Shown: positions 1 to 6,645, counted from the stretch's first letter. The stretch: 14,335 bases of DNA from an uncultured Parabacteroides sp. (GCA_900547435.1 URGO01000083.1:1-14335), one strand, 5' to 3'. The notes: generated by a model not told the origin, from the sequence alone. Numbers and translations are program-made.

Positions 1-718
1 GCAGCAAATCGGATTGCAAAGAAACCAACCTTCTTACAGCCTGTCGGGTATATTCCAAAGTACTAATCAAAGTCCGATGTTGCAGATATTCCTGCAAATG
101 GCTTTGCACCAGACTGTCCGTATCCCGGATTTCCCGAGACAACCGACGCATTTTCCGGACATAACGCTTGCTGAACAGCAAAGCGAGTGGCATGATAAAC
201 AACAATATCCCGGCCAACCGCCCGTCTAAACGGGAAAGGAAAAACAGCGCGCCTATCAGTTGGAACAACGTAGTCAGCACCGACGGAACCGTCCGGCACA
301 AGGCATCAGACACAGCGATGACATCCTCCCCCAACCGATTCAGCATATCCCCGGTATGATAGTTTTCGCTTTCAGTCCAACGGCTTTTCATCAAATGGTC
401 GAAAAGGCGTTGATGCATTCCATTACGGAAACGGATTTCCGTACGGCTGCTCAAGCGGCTTCTCACCACCGACAGCAGCAATTGCATCGCCATACAAAAA
501 AACATCCAGCCGATATAGACCGAAAGATTGCCGTCTGAATGTCCGGTAGCTATATCTATCAGAACCTTACAGACATAAACAAAGAATAGGGATATGCTCA
601 CATGCAATATCCCTATTACCCCGCTCCATAAAACCGGAAAGCGATAACTCTTTGAGGCCATCCACAGCCATCTCACGCAATCCTTTATATGCATATAGCT
701 TACCTTAACATTCTCCAT
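1..718 (-). CDS. ABC exporter, N-terminal transmembrane part (cut off by the window edge)
   Basis: This frame is open from an ATG at 718 to the left edge, giving 239 residues and no stop. It reads as the membrane domain of a type IV (MsbA/PCAT-like) ABC exporter: hydrophobic segments near residues 27-50, 64-84, 150-168 and 175-189, and the typical cytoplasmic loop 'YHTGDMLNRLGEDV' (about 127-140), matching the family's 'GD..NR...D' pattern. The ATP-binding domain should lie beyond position 1, so substrate class cannot be judged. No N-terminal C39 peptidase domain is seen, so leader removal, if any, would need another enzyme. The start lies inside the upstream S26-like gene (19 nt overlap), implying translational coupling; an in-frame ATG at 694 is an alternative. 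Export of a peptide or lipid-linked product is inferred from context only. Confidence 0.87.
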   Translation of the reverse strand, partial: MENVKVSYMHIKDCVRWLWMASKSYRFPVLWSGVIGILHVSISLFFVYVCKVLIDIATGHSDGNLSVYIGWMFFCMAMQLLLSVVRSRLSSRTEIRFRNGMHQRLFDHLMKSRWTESENYHTGDMLNRLGEDVIAVSDALCRTVPSVLTTLFQLIGALFFLSRLDGRLAGILLFIMPLALLFSKRYVRKMRRLSREIRDTDSLVQSHLQEYLQHRTLISTLEYTRQAVRRLVSLQSDLL

Positions 719-1128
719 ATTCCCAATATATATTTCCTCACAGGCAACAACCATCGCCATAAATCCGCCAGCCAACGTTCTTTCGGCGAATCGCATTCAA
801 CAACCTGTCCGCGACGAATAATCTGTTTCACCTTTCCGCAAATAGCATCCGGCAAGCACCTCTCCGTAGCGCACAGATTGCCATCGCCCATCAGAAAAAT
901 TCCGTTTTCTGTCGTCCGATAAACCCGATGCAAGACATAATTATCCGGAAGATGTGCCAGAACAATATCTCCTACCCGTACAGAATCGTTACGCTGAAGC
1001 AACACACTGTCCCGATCTCCGACAATAAAAGGGAACATACTGTTCCCCTTTGTCCGAAACATGACTTCATGTCCTTCAGACAGCAGCCGTTCTATTTCAG
1101 GAAAAAGTATTTCGTTCGGGAGTTGCAT
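700..1128 (-). CDS. S26 signal-peptidase-like protein (Ser/His type)
   Basis: A 142-residue protein of the S24/S26 family. The nucleophile box is 'GNSMFPFI' with Ser30, followed by 'VGDIVLA' (about 51-58) and 'YVLHRV' with His67. In type I bacterial signal peptidases the second catalytic residue is Lys; a His in an 'HRV' context is characteristic of the SipW/ER/archaeal type, so this is probably a Ser-His enzyme. There is no N-terminal membrane anchor, but residues about 118-140 are Trp/Leu-rich and could bind the membrane. Similar short proteins occur in Bacteroidales loci beside ABC exporters and peptide-tailoring genes, where a leader-processing role is plausible but, as far as I know, unproven. 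It overlaps the ABC exporter by 19 nt. No convincing promoter was found in the 46 nt between its start and the hairpin at 1175-1209. Confidence 0.82.
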   Translation of the reverse strand: MQLPNEILFPEIERLLSEGHEVMFRTKGNSMFPFIVGDRDSVLLQRNDSVRVGDIVLAHLPDNYVLHRVYRTTENGIFLMGDGNLCATERCLPDAICGKVKQIIRRGQVVECDSPKERWLADLWRWLLPVRKYILGIWRMLR

Positions 1129-1174
1129 ACTTACTTGGGAAGAACATTACAATCCGTCATTGGTAGCGGAGCAA

Positions 1175-1209
1175 GAGGCTGTGTCAAAATGCGATTTTGA
1201 CACAGCCTC
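1175..1209 (-). terminator. Perfect 16-bp hairpin, likely terminator
   Basis: GAGGCTGTGTCAAAAT (1175-1190) and ATTTTGACACAGCCTC (1194-1209) are exact inverted repeats around a 3-nt GCG loop. It lies 20 nt after the stop of the outer membrane protein gene and before the S26-like gene, where a terminator is expected. There is no long T tract after the stem, but A/T runs at the stem top and the stem's symmetry suit a Bacteroides-type, possibly bidirectional, terminator. It separates the S26/ABC unit from upstream transcription. Confidence 0.8.
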
Positions 1210-1228
1210 CAGACACACGCCCCAAACA

Positions 1229-1903
1229 TCAATTGAAGGTATAGGTTACACCGATTGTCAGGTTCAAAAGCCCCTCGGAACGGCCTCCCTCTTCCCCATC
1301 GAAACTATCGCTCACCAATATACCGCGAAGGTCAACGTTCAATCCCCAATTCTGGTTCAGACGGAACGTGTTCAGGACACCGAAATCTCCGGCAACACTT
1401 GTCGAAGTCGGCTCCTCGCCGGTCCCGGCCACACCGATACCGGCATACACGATGCAGTTGTAGAAGCGTTCGGGATTGTACTCATCGAACACGTTAGTCA
1501 GATCGAACAACGCATCCGCATGAATGTGATACATGTTGAACTTCTGATACTCCAACCAATACCCCGACTGAGGCTTTTCCTTGATGTCCTCGCCCGTCGT
1601 ATGCGCTCCGTTTTGAGTGGCTCCCTTTACCGAAAGCCCACTGTACATCAAACGTGCGCCCACCCAAGGTTTAAACCATTTTCCCACGGCGATATCCAAC
1701 GCCGGAGAAATTCGCCGACCGAAATTAATCTGCTTGTCGTGGTCGCTAAACAATATCTGCGGACCGGCAGACGCACTCACGAACCAATTATTGCGCACTT
1801 CTTCATTGTTTGTCCGAACCTCTGTCGAGTCGGATTCGGTTTGCGCATGAACCGAGACAGCAGCCAATGAAACAATGGCCGCAACCAAAAATTTTCGTAT
1901 CAT
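1229..1903 (-). CDS. Secreted beta-barrel outer membrane protein
   Basis: A 224-residue protein with a clear signal peptide: Lys4 and a hydrophobic core, likely cleaved after 'SVHA' at about residue 20. The mature part alternates polar and hydrophobic residues in strand-like blocks ('WFVSASAGPQILFS', 'WVGARLMYSGLSV', 'CIVYAGIGVAG', 'NWGLNVDLRGILVS') and ends in 'NLTIGVTYTFN', a typical outer-membrane C-terminal strand finishing in an aromatic residue plus Asn. This suits a small 8-stranded OmpA/OmpW-like barrel without a peptidoglycan-binding domain. Function is unknown. It is 91 nt downstream of the PtuB-like gene and is followed by the strong hairpin. Its base composition is less AT-rich than the defence-like genes upstream, so it probably belongs to the older backbone rather than to that cassette. 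No strong promoter was recognised in the gap before it. Confidence 0.8.
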   Translation of the reverse strand: MIRKFLVAAIVSLAAVSVHAQTESDSTEVRTNNEEVRNNWFVSASAGPQILFSDHDKQINFGRRISPALDIAVGKWFKPWVGARLMYSGLSVKGATQNGAHTTGEDIKEKPQSGYWLEYQKFNMYHIHADALFDLTNVFDEYNPERFYNCIVYAGIGVAGTGEEPTSTSVAGDFGVLNTFRLNQNWGLNVDLRGILVSDSFDGEEGGRSEGLLNLTIGVTYTFN

Positions 1904-1994
1904 AAAATATAAGTATTAAATAATTGACGGTTTAGTAGATAAAGAAGTAAAGCAGAAAAACAAAAACAGGAACTATCTTTTTCGATACATATAA

Positions 1995-2576
1995 TTAGCC
2001 CTGCCTATATAATTGCCGTACCATTGTCTCAAACTCACCTATGGCATTTACAAGTTCATCTTCTGTCAAATAGTCTTTCATACTCAACAAACTGATGATC
2101 GCATTTTTCCGGCGATTTACTAAATGTCGTTCATTCAGATTGAAACAATGGATAGTCCTGATACCTCGTCCTTCAGAATCAATAGCCTGCATTTCTCCGG
2201 TAAAAGTATATTCCATATAGTCTGACGGATTATTTTCTACAGGGTTAACAAGGAAATCATAATCTGTCTTTTCTTTGATTTGTTTATCTTTATATTTAGC
2301 TCCATAATCCTCTGAATTACAAGATACTAGCAGATTTCGGTATTCAAAAGTTTTTTGAGGGTACAGATTACGTGTCCGAAAATGATCTATATGACAACTT
2401 TCATCTTTTATTATTCTAACTTCCGTATAAGCACAATACCCTTGTTGTTCATTATCCAGGATATACTTCCTTAAACGTTCTCGAATTGGAGCAATATCAG
2501 TCCAATCTTCCGGATTTTCCTTCTTAATAAAATCAGAAAAAAAGGCTGGAACATTTTCTTTATTTACTTTTCTCAT
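1995..2576 (-). CDS. PtuB-like HNH nuclease (TIGR02646 type) with degenerate zinc site
   Basis: A 193-residue protein. The core reads 'GYCAYTE' (about 46-52), then 'HIDHF' (62-66), then 'YRNLLVSC' (79-86, Asn81), then 'FLVNP' and 'HCFNLNERHLVNRRKNAI' near the C-terminus. This is the layout of the TIGR02646/PtuB HNH family, the nuclease subunit paired with an SMC/ABC-like ATPase in Septu and in some retron systems. The catalytic DH motif and the Asn are present. The family's usual CxxC-like pairs are not: 'CAYTE' replaces the expected CAYCE, and the late His/Cys position near residue 94 reads 'AKYKDK'. The metal site may be altered or the enzyme weakened. The start ATG lies within the end of the ATPase gene (17 nt overlap), so the two are translationally coupled, as expected for subunits of one complex. 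Role inferred: DNA or RNA cleavage on phage infection. Confidence 0.82.
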   Translation of the reverse strand: MRKVNKENVPAFFSDFIKKENPEDWTDIAPIRERLRKYILDNEQQGYCAYTEVRIIKDESCHIDHFRTRNLYPQKTFEYRNLLVSCNSEDYGAKYKDKQIKEKTDYDFLVNPVENNPSDYMEYTFTGEMQAIDSEGRGIRTIHCFNLNERHLVNRRKNAIISLLSMKDYLTEDELVNAIGEFETMVRQLYRQG

Positions 2577-3606
2577 AGTTTTCGTTCTTTCTTCTACGTA
2601 GAATCTCCATCCGAATGAGTGTCAAATCCGGATCCGAATATCCCAACAGACTCTCCATATTCTTTAATTCTTCTTTAAAGGCTTCTGTTTCATACTGATT
2701 TTCTCTGATTCCCTTATGCAAATTATCCAGCCTTCCTTCTACCTCAGGAACGCGTCGAACCGGTACATGCTGAATTTCGTCCAACACCTTTTCTACAGTC
2801 CATCCGTATGGCCCGTCTTCACAATATTTCGCCCGAATAAATCCATCTGCATCCCGTGTCAGTAAGCGTATTTCATTTTGATAAGCCGATGATATAATTT
2901 GAGGAGAATGGGTAGCAAGAATAAACTGGCTATCTTTTTCTTCTGCACATCGCCTTAAAATAGGCAACAAATAGCTTTGCCAAGAAGGGTGTAACGACCC
3001 GTCCGGCTCATCCATAAGGATTACATGCCCTTTCATGTCACCCATAAACAAAGGAAAAACTTTCATTAATAATTGTTTCTCGCCATCTGATAATTCATTC
3101 ACGCCAAACTCTGCCCCATCCTGATTGACAAATCGTAAATGCCTATCAGCATCCAATCCTTTGAAGCGTACCTGCAAATGAAAATCGGCAAACACGGCAT
3201 CCAACAAAGCTTGTATTTTCCCGTATGCCTCAAAACTGGTCTTTCCTTCTTCATAAACGAAATGGTCTACATACCTGATAATCTTTTTTTCCAATTCCTG
3301 AGAAGCCACACCGGTATCATTCGCAAAATATAAGATGGAACTGAAAGCCTCTTCATAAGCGTCATATTGAAGCACAGAAGGAGGAACCACTAACGTTTTG
3401 TTATCTTCGCCTGTCGTGACTTGGATTGTTCCAGTATGCGTGGATGACATGCTTTTCGGCCTGATGTATTCCAAAAGCGTACTTTTCCCGATTCCGTTGA
3501 TTCCCGCAATGACAACGATACGAAGTGGTTTCTCTCCGTCACAAAAATCAATATCGAAGTCACGGAACAATTTATAGTTGTCTATATGGATATGTTTCAG
3601 TTTCAT
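2560..3606 (-). CDS. PtuA-like AAA/ABC-type ATPase (Septu-like defence)
   Basis: A 348-residue soluble ATPase of the SMC/RecF/OLD-like group. Visible motifs: Walker A 'GINGIGKST' (35-43), ABC signature 'LSDGEKQ' (172-178), Walker B 'VILMDEPD' (195-202) with catalytic Glu200, 'LHPSW' with His205, and the switch 'ATHSPQII' with His233. All ATPase residues look intact. No TOPRIM domain follows, so it is not an OLD nuclease; the C-terminal 90 residues are charged and helical. Paired directly with an HNH gene it matches PtuA of Septu, in which the ATPase forms a complex with the PtuB nuclease and regulates it. At 348 residues it is shorter than many PtuA proteins. It is preceded by a membrane-protein gene with a 13 nt gap and overlaps the HNH gene, so all are probably co-transcribed. 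Confidence 0.87.
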   Translation of the reverse strand: MKLKHIHIDNYKLFRDFDIDFCDGEKPLRIVVIAGINGIGKSTLLEYIRPKSMSSTHTGTIQVTTGEDNKTLVVPPSVLQYDAYEEAFSSILYFANDTGVASQELEKKIIRYVDHFVYEEGKTSFEAYGKIQALLDAVFADFHLQVRFKGLDADRHLRFVNQDGAEFGVNELSDGEKQLLMKVFPLFMGDMKGHVILMDEPDGSLHPSWQSYLLPILRRCAEEKDSQFILATHSPQIISSAYQNEIRLLTRDADGFIRAKYCEDGPYGWTVEKVLDEIQHVPVRRVPEVEGRLDNLHKGIRENQYETEAFKEELKNMESLLGYSDPDLTLIRMEILRRRKNENYEKSK

Positions 3607-3619
3607 CTTGAAAAATTTA

Positions 3620-4507
3620 TTACTGATTCGTATATGTATTCTCCGCCGCTACGCTGATGTTCGGAGACAAGTTTTCGCTTCTAAGCTGTGTATCGATTGC
3701 ATCCAATTCCGGTTTATACCTCGCCATATCTTTTCTATGCGATTCTATTTTCTCAGGCATTTTCAACCAGAATATTTTCCAAGCCCCATCAATAGCTAAA
3801 AATATATTTGCAACGATATTCGCTATCAAATAAGCCATAAAACCCGAAAAACAGACGATGATAGATAAAATCGACAACCAGGTCGTTGATATCGCCTCGA
3901 CCGGTTGGTTGTAATACCAGCAACTTATCGAAATACCCATAAGCAAAACAACACTATGCAGCAAATAGCTTGGAGCTAAACGTCCAAAATTCACATGTTC
4001 CGCCACAAGACTATGAATTAATAATACTAACATAGTTACAAGCATTATCAACATCAATCCATCGACACAAACCGATTCCTTGTTTTGCAAGACGCCCACG
4101 AACAAGATATATATGCCATAGATAAAACAATCATACGAAATCACACCCAAATAGTTTGTCGTTGTATGTCGTTTTATGCTCTGCTCTATTTCCTTTTCCA
4201 AATCATGTATTCTCTGTATAACTTCCTTCGCATTGCGGCTTATCAGCTCTAAAGCACCTTCCGTTTTCTCTTCCAATAAACCCGACTGTATGTAATAATC
4301 TATTTGGGAAATCACCGCTTCCTCCTCTTGCTGCGATTTCGTTTTCCAGTTTAAAGTCCAGTTTTTCACATATTCCGTTATTTGAGACAAGACATGAAAA
4401 AAAGAAGCCTGCTCCTTCTTATTCCCCAAGACAATATACGCCATCGACAAACCTATCGATATCACAAACAGGTCATTAAAATCTACTAACTGTATATTAT
4501 CCCACAT
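3620..4507 (-). CDS. Multi-pass membrane protein in the Septu-like operon, function unknown
   Basis: I do not recognise the family. The 295-residue protein has a hydrophobic N-terminal segment (about 13-28), then a long charged, helical and probably coiled-coil stretch (about 58-118, rich in Glu/Lys/Gln), and then four hydrophobic segments between about 125 and 250 (including 'DGLMLIMLVTMLVLLIHSLVA' and a Ile/Val-rich stretch after 'TTWLSILS'). The last 45 residues are soluble and charged. It therefore looks like a five-helix inner membrane protein with a large cytosolic coiled coil. In defence operons such proteins often act as membrane-disrupting effectors or as anchors; either is only a guess here. 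It lies between the PLD-like gene (15 nt gap) and the ATPase gene (13 nt gap), arguing for a shared role. Confidence 0.72.
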   Translation of the reverse strand: MWDNIQLVDFNDLFVISIGLSMAYIVLGNKKEQASFFHVLSQITEYVKNWTLNWKTKSQQEEEAVISQIDYYIQSGLLEEKTEGALELISRNAKEVIQRIHDLEKEIEQSIKRHTTTNYLGVISYDCFIYGIYILFVGVLQNKESVCVDGLMLIMLVTMLVLLIHSLVAEHVNFGRLAPSYLLHSVVLLMGISISCWYYNQPVEAISTTWLSILSIIVCFSGFMAYLIANIVANIFLAIDGAWKIFWLKMPEKIESHRKDMARYKPELDAIDTQLRSENLSPNISVAAENTYTNQ

Positions 4508-4522
4508 AGCAGCCAGTATACA

Positions 4523-5062
4523 TCAATGAACCAAACACACTTCTTTTGCAAGAGGCGAATTGAAAATCTTGTCAAAAGTCTCCCTCAAGGCCCGCGCCTG
4601 TTCCGGAGAATTGAAATTGCCAAAAGCCATGTGCTGATCTATATCCGTTTCCAACCGGAATGCCCGGTCGTCCGATACCGTAAAATGAGCGGGGGTATTC
4701 TTATATTTCACGCTACCTTTATAGCTCTTTATTGATACCTGCCCAGAGTACTTTGCAAACAACTGGCCTATCTTCGTTTGGTTGAAACGCTCTGAATAGT
4801 CTGTCAGTATAATTCGGATTTTACGCTCTTTTCCTCCTTCCAAGTAATTTTCAATGTACTTGCAATAATCCTTGTTGTTTGATATTTCCGTACACATGCT
4901 GCTGCTGAATATATCGATATAACCCGTCGCATACTTGGCCAACGCCTGATGGACGATACACGCATGGACCGTGCTGGAGTTATAAAACACCTTATCCTTT
5001 TTTTCCTCTGCCATACGGAAAATCTCATTCGCGTAAATTGTATTCAATGGGCTGACAGACAT
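4523..5062 (-). CDS. Unknown 179-aa protein, possibly degenerate PLD-like
   Basis: A soluble protein without signal peptide or membrane segment. Secondary-structure-like features are an alpha/beta pattern: 'GYIDIFSSSMCTEI' (47-60), 'KIRIILTD' (81-88), 'QVSIKSYKG' (108-116), then 'AHFTVSDDRAFRLE' (125-138) and 'AFGNFNSPEQA' (146-156). The last two elements resemble the second half of a phospholipase D-type domain, where His begins the HxK motif and a Gly-Ser/Asn-rich segment follows, but the Lys of HxK(x)4D is not present (His126-Phe-Thr). I therefore call it PLD-like with low certainty; it may be a PLD-fold sensor or scaffold rather than a nuclease. It sits in the tight operon leading to the PtuA/PtuB-like pair: 17 nt after the 92-residue gene and 15 nt before the membrane-protein gene. 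Confidence 0.65.
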   Translation of the reverse strand: MSVSPLNTIYANEIFRMAEEKKDKVFYNSSTVHACIVHQALAKYATGYIDIFSSSMCTEISNNKDYCKYIENYLEGGKERKIRIILTDYSERFNQTKIGQLFAKYSGQVSIKSYKGSVKYKNTPAHFTVSDDRAFRLETDIDQHMAFGNFNSPEQARALRETFDKIFNSPLAKEVCLVH

Positions 5063-5079
5063 ATTAAAATTCGTTTAAA

Positions 5080-5358
5080 TCATTTTTTATACAAACAAAC
5101 ATACACGGGAAGCATTTCTTTTTCCGAGTCAAACGGAATAACGTGATAGCCTTCATTTTGCATTAGTCTCATCACTTTTTTTGCAATGTCCCAATCGCTG
5201 CATTCCGTAATTCCAAGCATTTCCACATGATGTGCCTTTTTATATTGTTCAACATCATCAGTCATAACGCAACAAAAATCGCTCTTTGCGTTCTGTCCGT
5301 TTCGCTTGTTCAAATCAAAGATGGAATTGAACCACCCGATAGTTTCGCTTATTGTCAT
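5080..5358 (-). CDS. Small protein of unknown function, first gene of the Septu-like operon
   Basis: A 92-residue soluble protein of no family I recognise. It contains a predicted helix-rich middle ('SDWDIAKKVMRLMQNEGYHVIPF', about 54-76, given here only as its key features: two charged helices then a strand) and ends in a short hydrophobic strand followed by 'LYKK'. The alternation of strands and helices fits a small alpha/beta domain. The start at 5358 is supported by a -7-like box 29 nt upstream (5387-5394). It is followed by the PLD-like gene after 17 nt. As the first gene of the operon it could be an antitoxin, regulator or sensor; the sequence does not distinguish these. Confidence 0.68.
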   Translation of the reverse strand: MTISETIGWFNSIFDLNKRNGQNAKSDFCCVMTDDVEQYKKAHHVEMLGITECSDWDIAKKVMRLMQNEGYHVIPFDSEKEMLPVYVCLYKK

Positions 5359-5379
5359 TCTGCTCTGTTTTAGAAATGC

Positions 5380-5394
5380 AACTTTGCAAAGTTA
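5380..5394 (-). promoter_or_regulatory. -7 box overlapped by a 14-bp palindrome
   Basis: On the minus strand TAACTTTG (5394-5387) fits the Bacteroidetes -7 consensus TAnnTTTG exactly, placing a transcription start around 5380 and leaving about 22 nt of leader before the ATG at 5358. No TTTG lies at the usual 19-21 nt spacing upstream. AACTTTGCAAAGTT (5380-5393) is a perfect 14-bp palindrome covering the box and the likely start site, so it could be an operator. CTTTGCAAAG is also a common extension of Bacteroides -7 boxes, so chance is possible. Confidence 0.55.
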
Positions 5395-5508
5395 CTTTTT
5401 TCCTACTAAGTATTCATTGTGTCTATCATCTTTTTCGCAAAAGACGAAGTTAAAAATAGTCAATATCATCCTCCGCAAACCTTCAAAGTCCCGGCTAACA
5501 TCATTCAC
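5395..5508. other. Short intergenic spacer
   Basis: Together with the promoter element this is the only gap of about 150 nt inside the central gene set. It holds a weak stem (CTTTT/AAAAG around 5430-5443) and no ORF. It splits the set into a two-gene upstream unit and a five-gene downstream operon. Confidence 0.4.
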
Positions 5509-6009
5509 TTAAATAGCGTATCTTACAACGCCCTGTATCGTTCCAGCAGCATGAGGTCTCGAAGAGGAATGCTTCGTCCCATCACTTTCATAATAGAATG
5601 TCTGCAAAGAACCATCTGCATTAAAGCATTCAAATTCTCTGATTTTATATAAATCTTCATCTTTCAAGTAAATCAACAACACATCTTTCTCTTTTATTTG
5701 ACTGCGAAGCGGTTTCTGTTTGTCCAAAGGTTCAACCAGCCATTCTTCTCCGTCTTGTATATTACGTGGTTTCATGCAGTTGCCATGTACCACGATACGA
5801 ATGTAATCTCGCGTATTGACATATCTTCCATTCATCAATTTGATAGCTTTCGATGATACTTCATATTTAGGGAAATGGCACACTCCATCTTCCTGCAAAG
5901 GCCCAGCCTCCACACCCAACAAAATATCTTTTCGTGCATACCGATGACTCGCTATTCCATACAATACACAAATCGCTACCAAAATTGTCCCTACTATTAT
6001 TGTTGTCAT
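5509..6009 (-). CDS. Membrane-anchored S24-like protein with Cys in the nucleophile position
   Basis: A 166-residue protein with one N-terminal transmembrane helix (about 3-20), then a soluble domain. The domain carries 'VHGNCMKPRNIQDGEEWLV' (73-91), which follows the S24 (LexA/UmuD) nucleophile motif G-(D/N)-S-M-x-P...DG, except that Cys78 replaces Ser. It continues with 'IKEKDVLLIYL' (104-114) and 'LYKIREFE' with Lys121, at a spacing of 43 residues, near the 37 between Ser and Lys in LexA/UmuD. A Cys-Lys dyad, or a catalytically silent binding domain, are both possible. No DNA-binding domain is present, so it is not a LexA-type repressor. It begins one base after the stop of the 86-residue membrane peptide, so the two are translated together. 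Function unknown; a membrane-bound sensor or processing protease is a reasonable guess. Confidence 0.7.
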   Translation of the reverse strand: MTTIIVGTILVAICVLYGIASHRYARKDILLGVEAGPLQEDGVCHFPKYEVSSKAIKLMNGRYVNTRDYIRIVVHGNCMKPRNIQDGEEWLVEPLDKQKPLRSQIKEKDVLLIYLKDEDLYKIREFECFNADGSLQTFYYESDGTKHSSSRPHAAGTIQGVVRYAI

Positions 6010-6010
6010 A

Positions 6011-6271
6011 TCAATTTACTCCTTTCTTTTGCGCCGAAACATCGCATAACGACCTAACTTTCATGATATAAACTAAAAACAGAAAACAACCGTATGCCAC
6101 TATCGACAAATATTCCAATGAAATAGGCTTCACGTATTCTTGGATGTTATCATGAATATTCGCTTCACAATGAGCCATAATAATCAAACAGAATACTAAA
6201 GCCACAATCGGTACATAATATGAATAACCCTGAAACCGCTGATTAGCTACATGATTATCAAATAATAACAT
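6011..6271 (-). CDS. Small two-helix membrane protein
   Basis: An 86-residue protein with two hydrophobic segments (about 19-34 and 54-70) joined by a short acidic loop and followed by a basic tail 'KVRSL...QKKGVN'. By the positive-inside rule both ends probably face the cytoplasm. I do not recognise the family. Its TGA stop is followed by one base and then the ATG of the S24-like gene, so translation is coupled and the two products may act together. It is the first gene after a good promoter at 6353-6384. Its small size and two helices would also suit a toxin, holin-like or membrane-effector peptide. Confidence 0.62.
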   Translation of the reverse strand: MLLFDNHVANQRFQGYSYYVPIVALVFCLIIMAHCEANIHDNIQEYVKPISLEYLSIVAYGCFLFLVYIMKVRSLCDVSAQKKGVN

Positions 6272-6352
6272 GATAACAATACCAACATTTAATTTTTTCT
6301 ATTCCTTTTTTTAATATCCTTATTTCCATATCGGCAAAATCTTACTTTCTTG

Positions 6353-6384
6353 CAAAGCTATATTATTCTTTCCATATTACCAAA
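6353..6384 (-). promoter_or_regulatory. Bacteroidetes-type promoter (-33 and -7)
   Basis: On the minus strand TTTG (6384-6381) is followed by 20 nt and TAGCTTTG (6360-6353). This matches the Bacteroides consensus TTTG, about 19-21 nt, TAnnTTTG in sequence and spacing. The start site would be about 6346, leaving a leader of roughly 75 nt before the ATG at 6271. It should drive the two-gene membrane peptide/S24-like unit and possibly the operon behind it. Confidence 0.75.
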
Positions 6385-6430
6385 TTTGAACTGCTTTATT
6401 GTCTCCTATTCCATGCCGACCTTTTCATAA

Positions 6431-6494
6431 AAAGGGTGCATGCTTTTTCAGGAAAGGGTGCGTCCTTTTTGGGAAAAGGGCGTATGCTTTTTTG
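6431..6494. repeat. Three tandem 22-nt repeats
   Basis: Three head-to-tail copies start at 6431, 6453 and 6475, with the shared pattern AAAGGGTGCrTnCTTTTT (third copy AAAGGGCGTATGCTTTTTT). Each copy is itself partly self-complementary (AAAG...CTTT), so each can form a small stem. They lie just upstream of the promoter at 6353-6384. Three diverged copies without unique spacers do not make a CRISPR array. Confidence 0.7.
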
Positions 6495-6534
6495 AATAGG
6501 GCTTGGCGATTGGTAAAGCTATATAGAGAACAAT

Positions 6535-6632
6535 AGTTATTTCGTCACCTTGAGCGAAGTCGAAGGGGCTCCTATTTTGTTGGAGATGTTTCGACTCCGC
6601 TTCGCTCCGCCCAACATGACGAAATGATAACT
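6535..6632. repeat. Long imperfect palindrome (TGAGCGAAGTCGAA-type intergenic repeat)
   Basis: The arm AGTTATTTCGTCA (6535-6547) pairs with TGACGAAATgatAACT (6617-6632, 3-nt insertion). Inside it, AGCGAAGTCGAA (6553-6564) pairs with TTCGACTccgCTTCGCT (6590-6606, with an internal duplication). A further CTCC/GGAG stem closes the centre. The 'TGAGCGAAGTCGAA ... TTCGACT...GCTC' pattern is one I know as a dispersed intergenic palindrome in Bacteroidetes genomes. It probably forms a stem-loop in RNA and may be a non-autonomous mobile repeat. Confidence 0.68.
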
Positions 6633-6645
6633 GTTTCTCTGTTCA

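Noticed and set aside
63..299. A 78-codon minus-strand frame within the ABC exporter
   Set aside because: It is out of frame with the exporter, which stays open through the region with membrane segments and loop motifs.
1061..1870. A 269-codon open frame on the plus strand
   Set aside because: It runs through the terminator hairpin and opposite the beta-barrel gene, whose signal peptide and C-terminal strand are convincing; the plus-strand product has no recognisable features.
2560..3606. OLD-family or Gabija-type ATPase-nuclease
   Set aside because: No TOPRIM domain follows the ATPase motifs, and the partner is an HNH protein rather than a UvrD-like helicase.
5509..6009. A LexA/CI-type repressor
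   Set aside because: It has an N-terminal membrane helix and no helix-turn-helix domain.
6431..6494. CRISPR-like tandem repeats
   Set aside because: The copies abut with a 22-nt period, are diverged and have no unique spacers; no cas genes are nearby.
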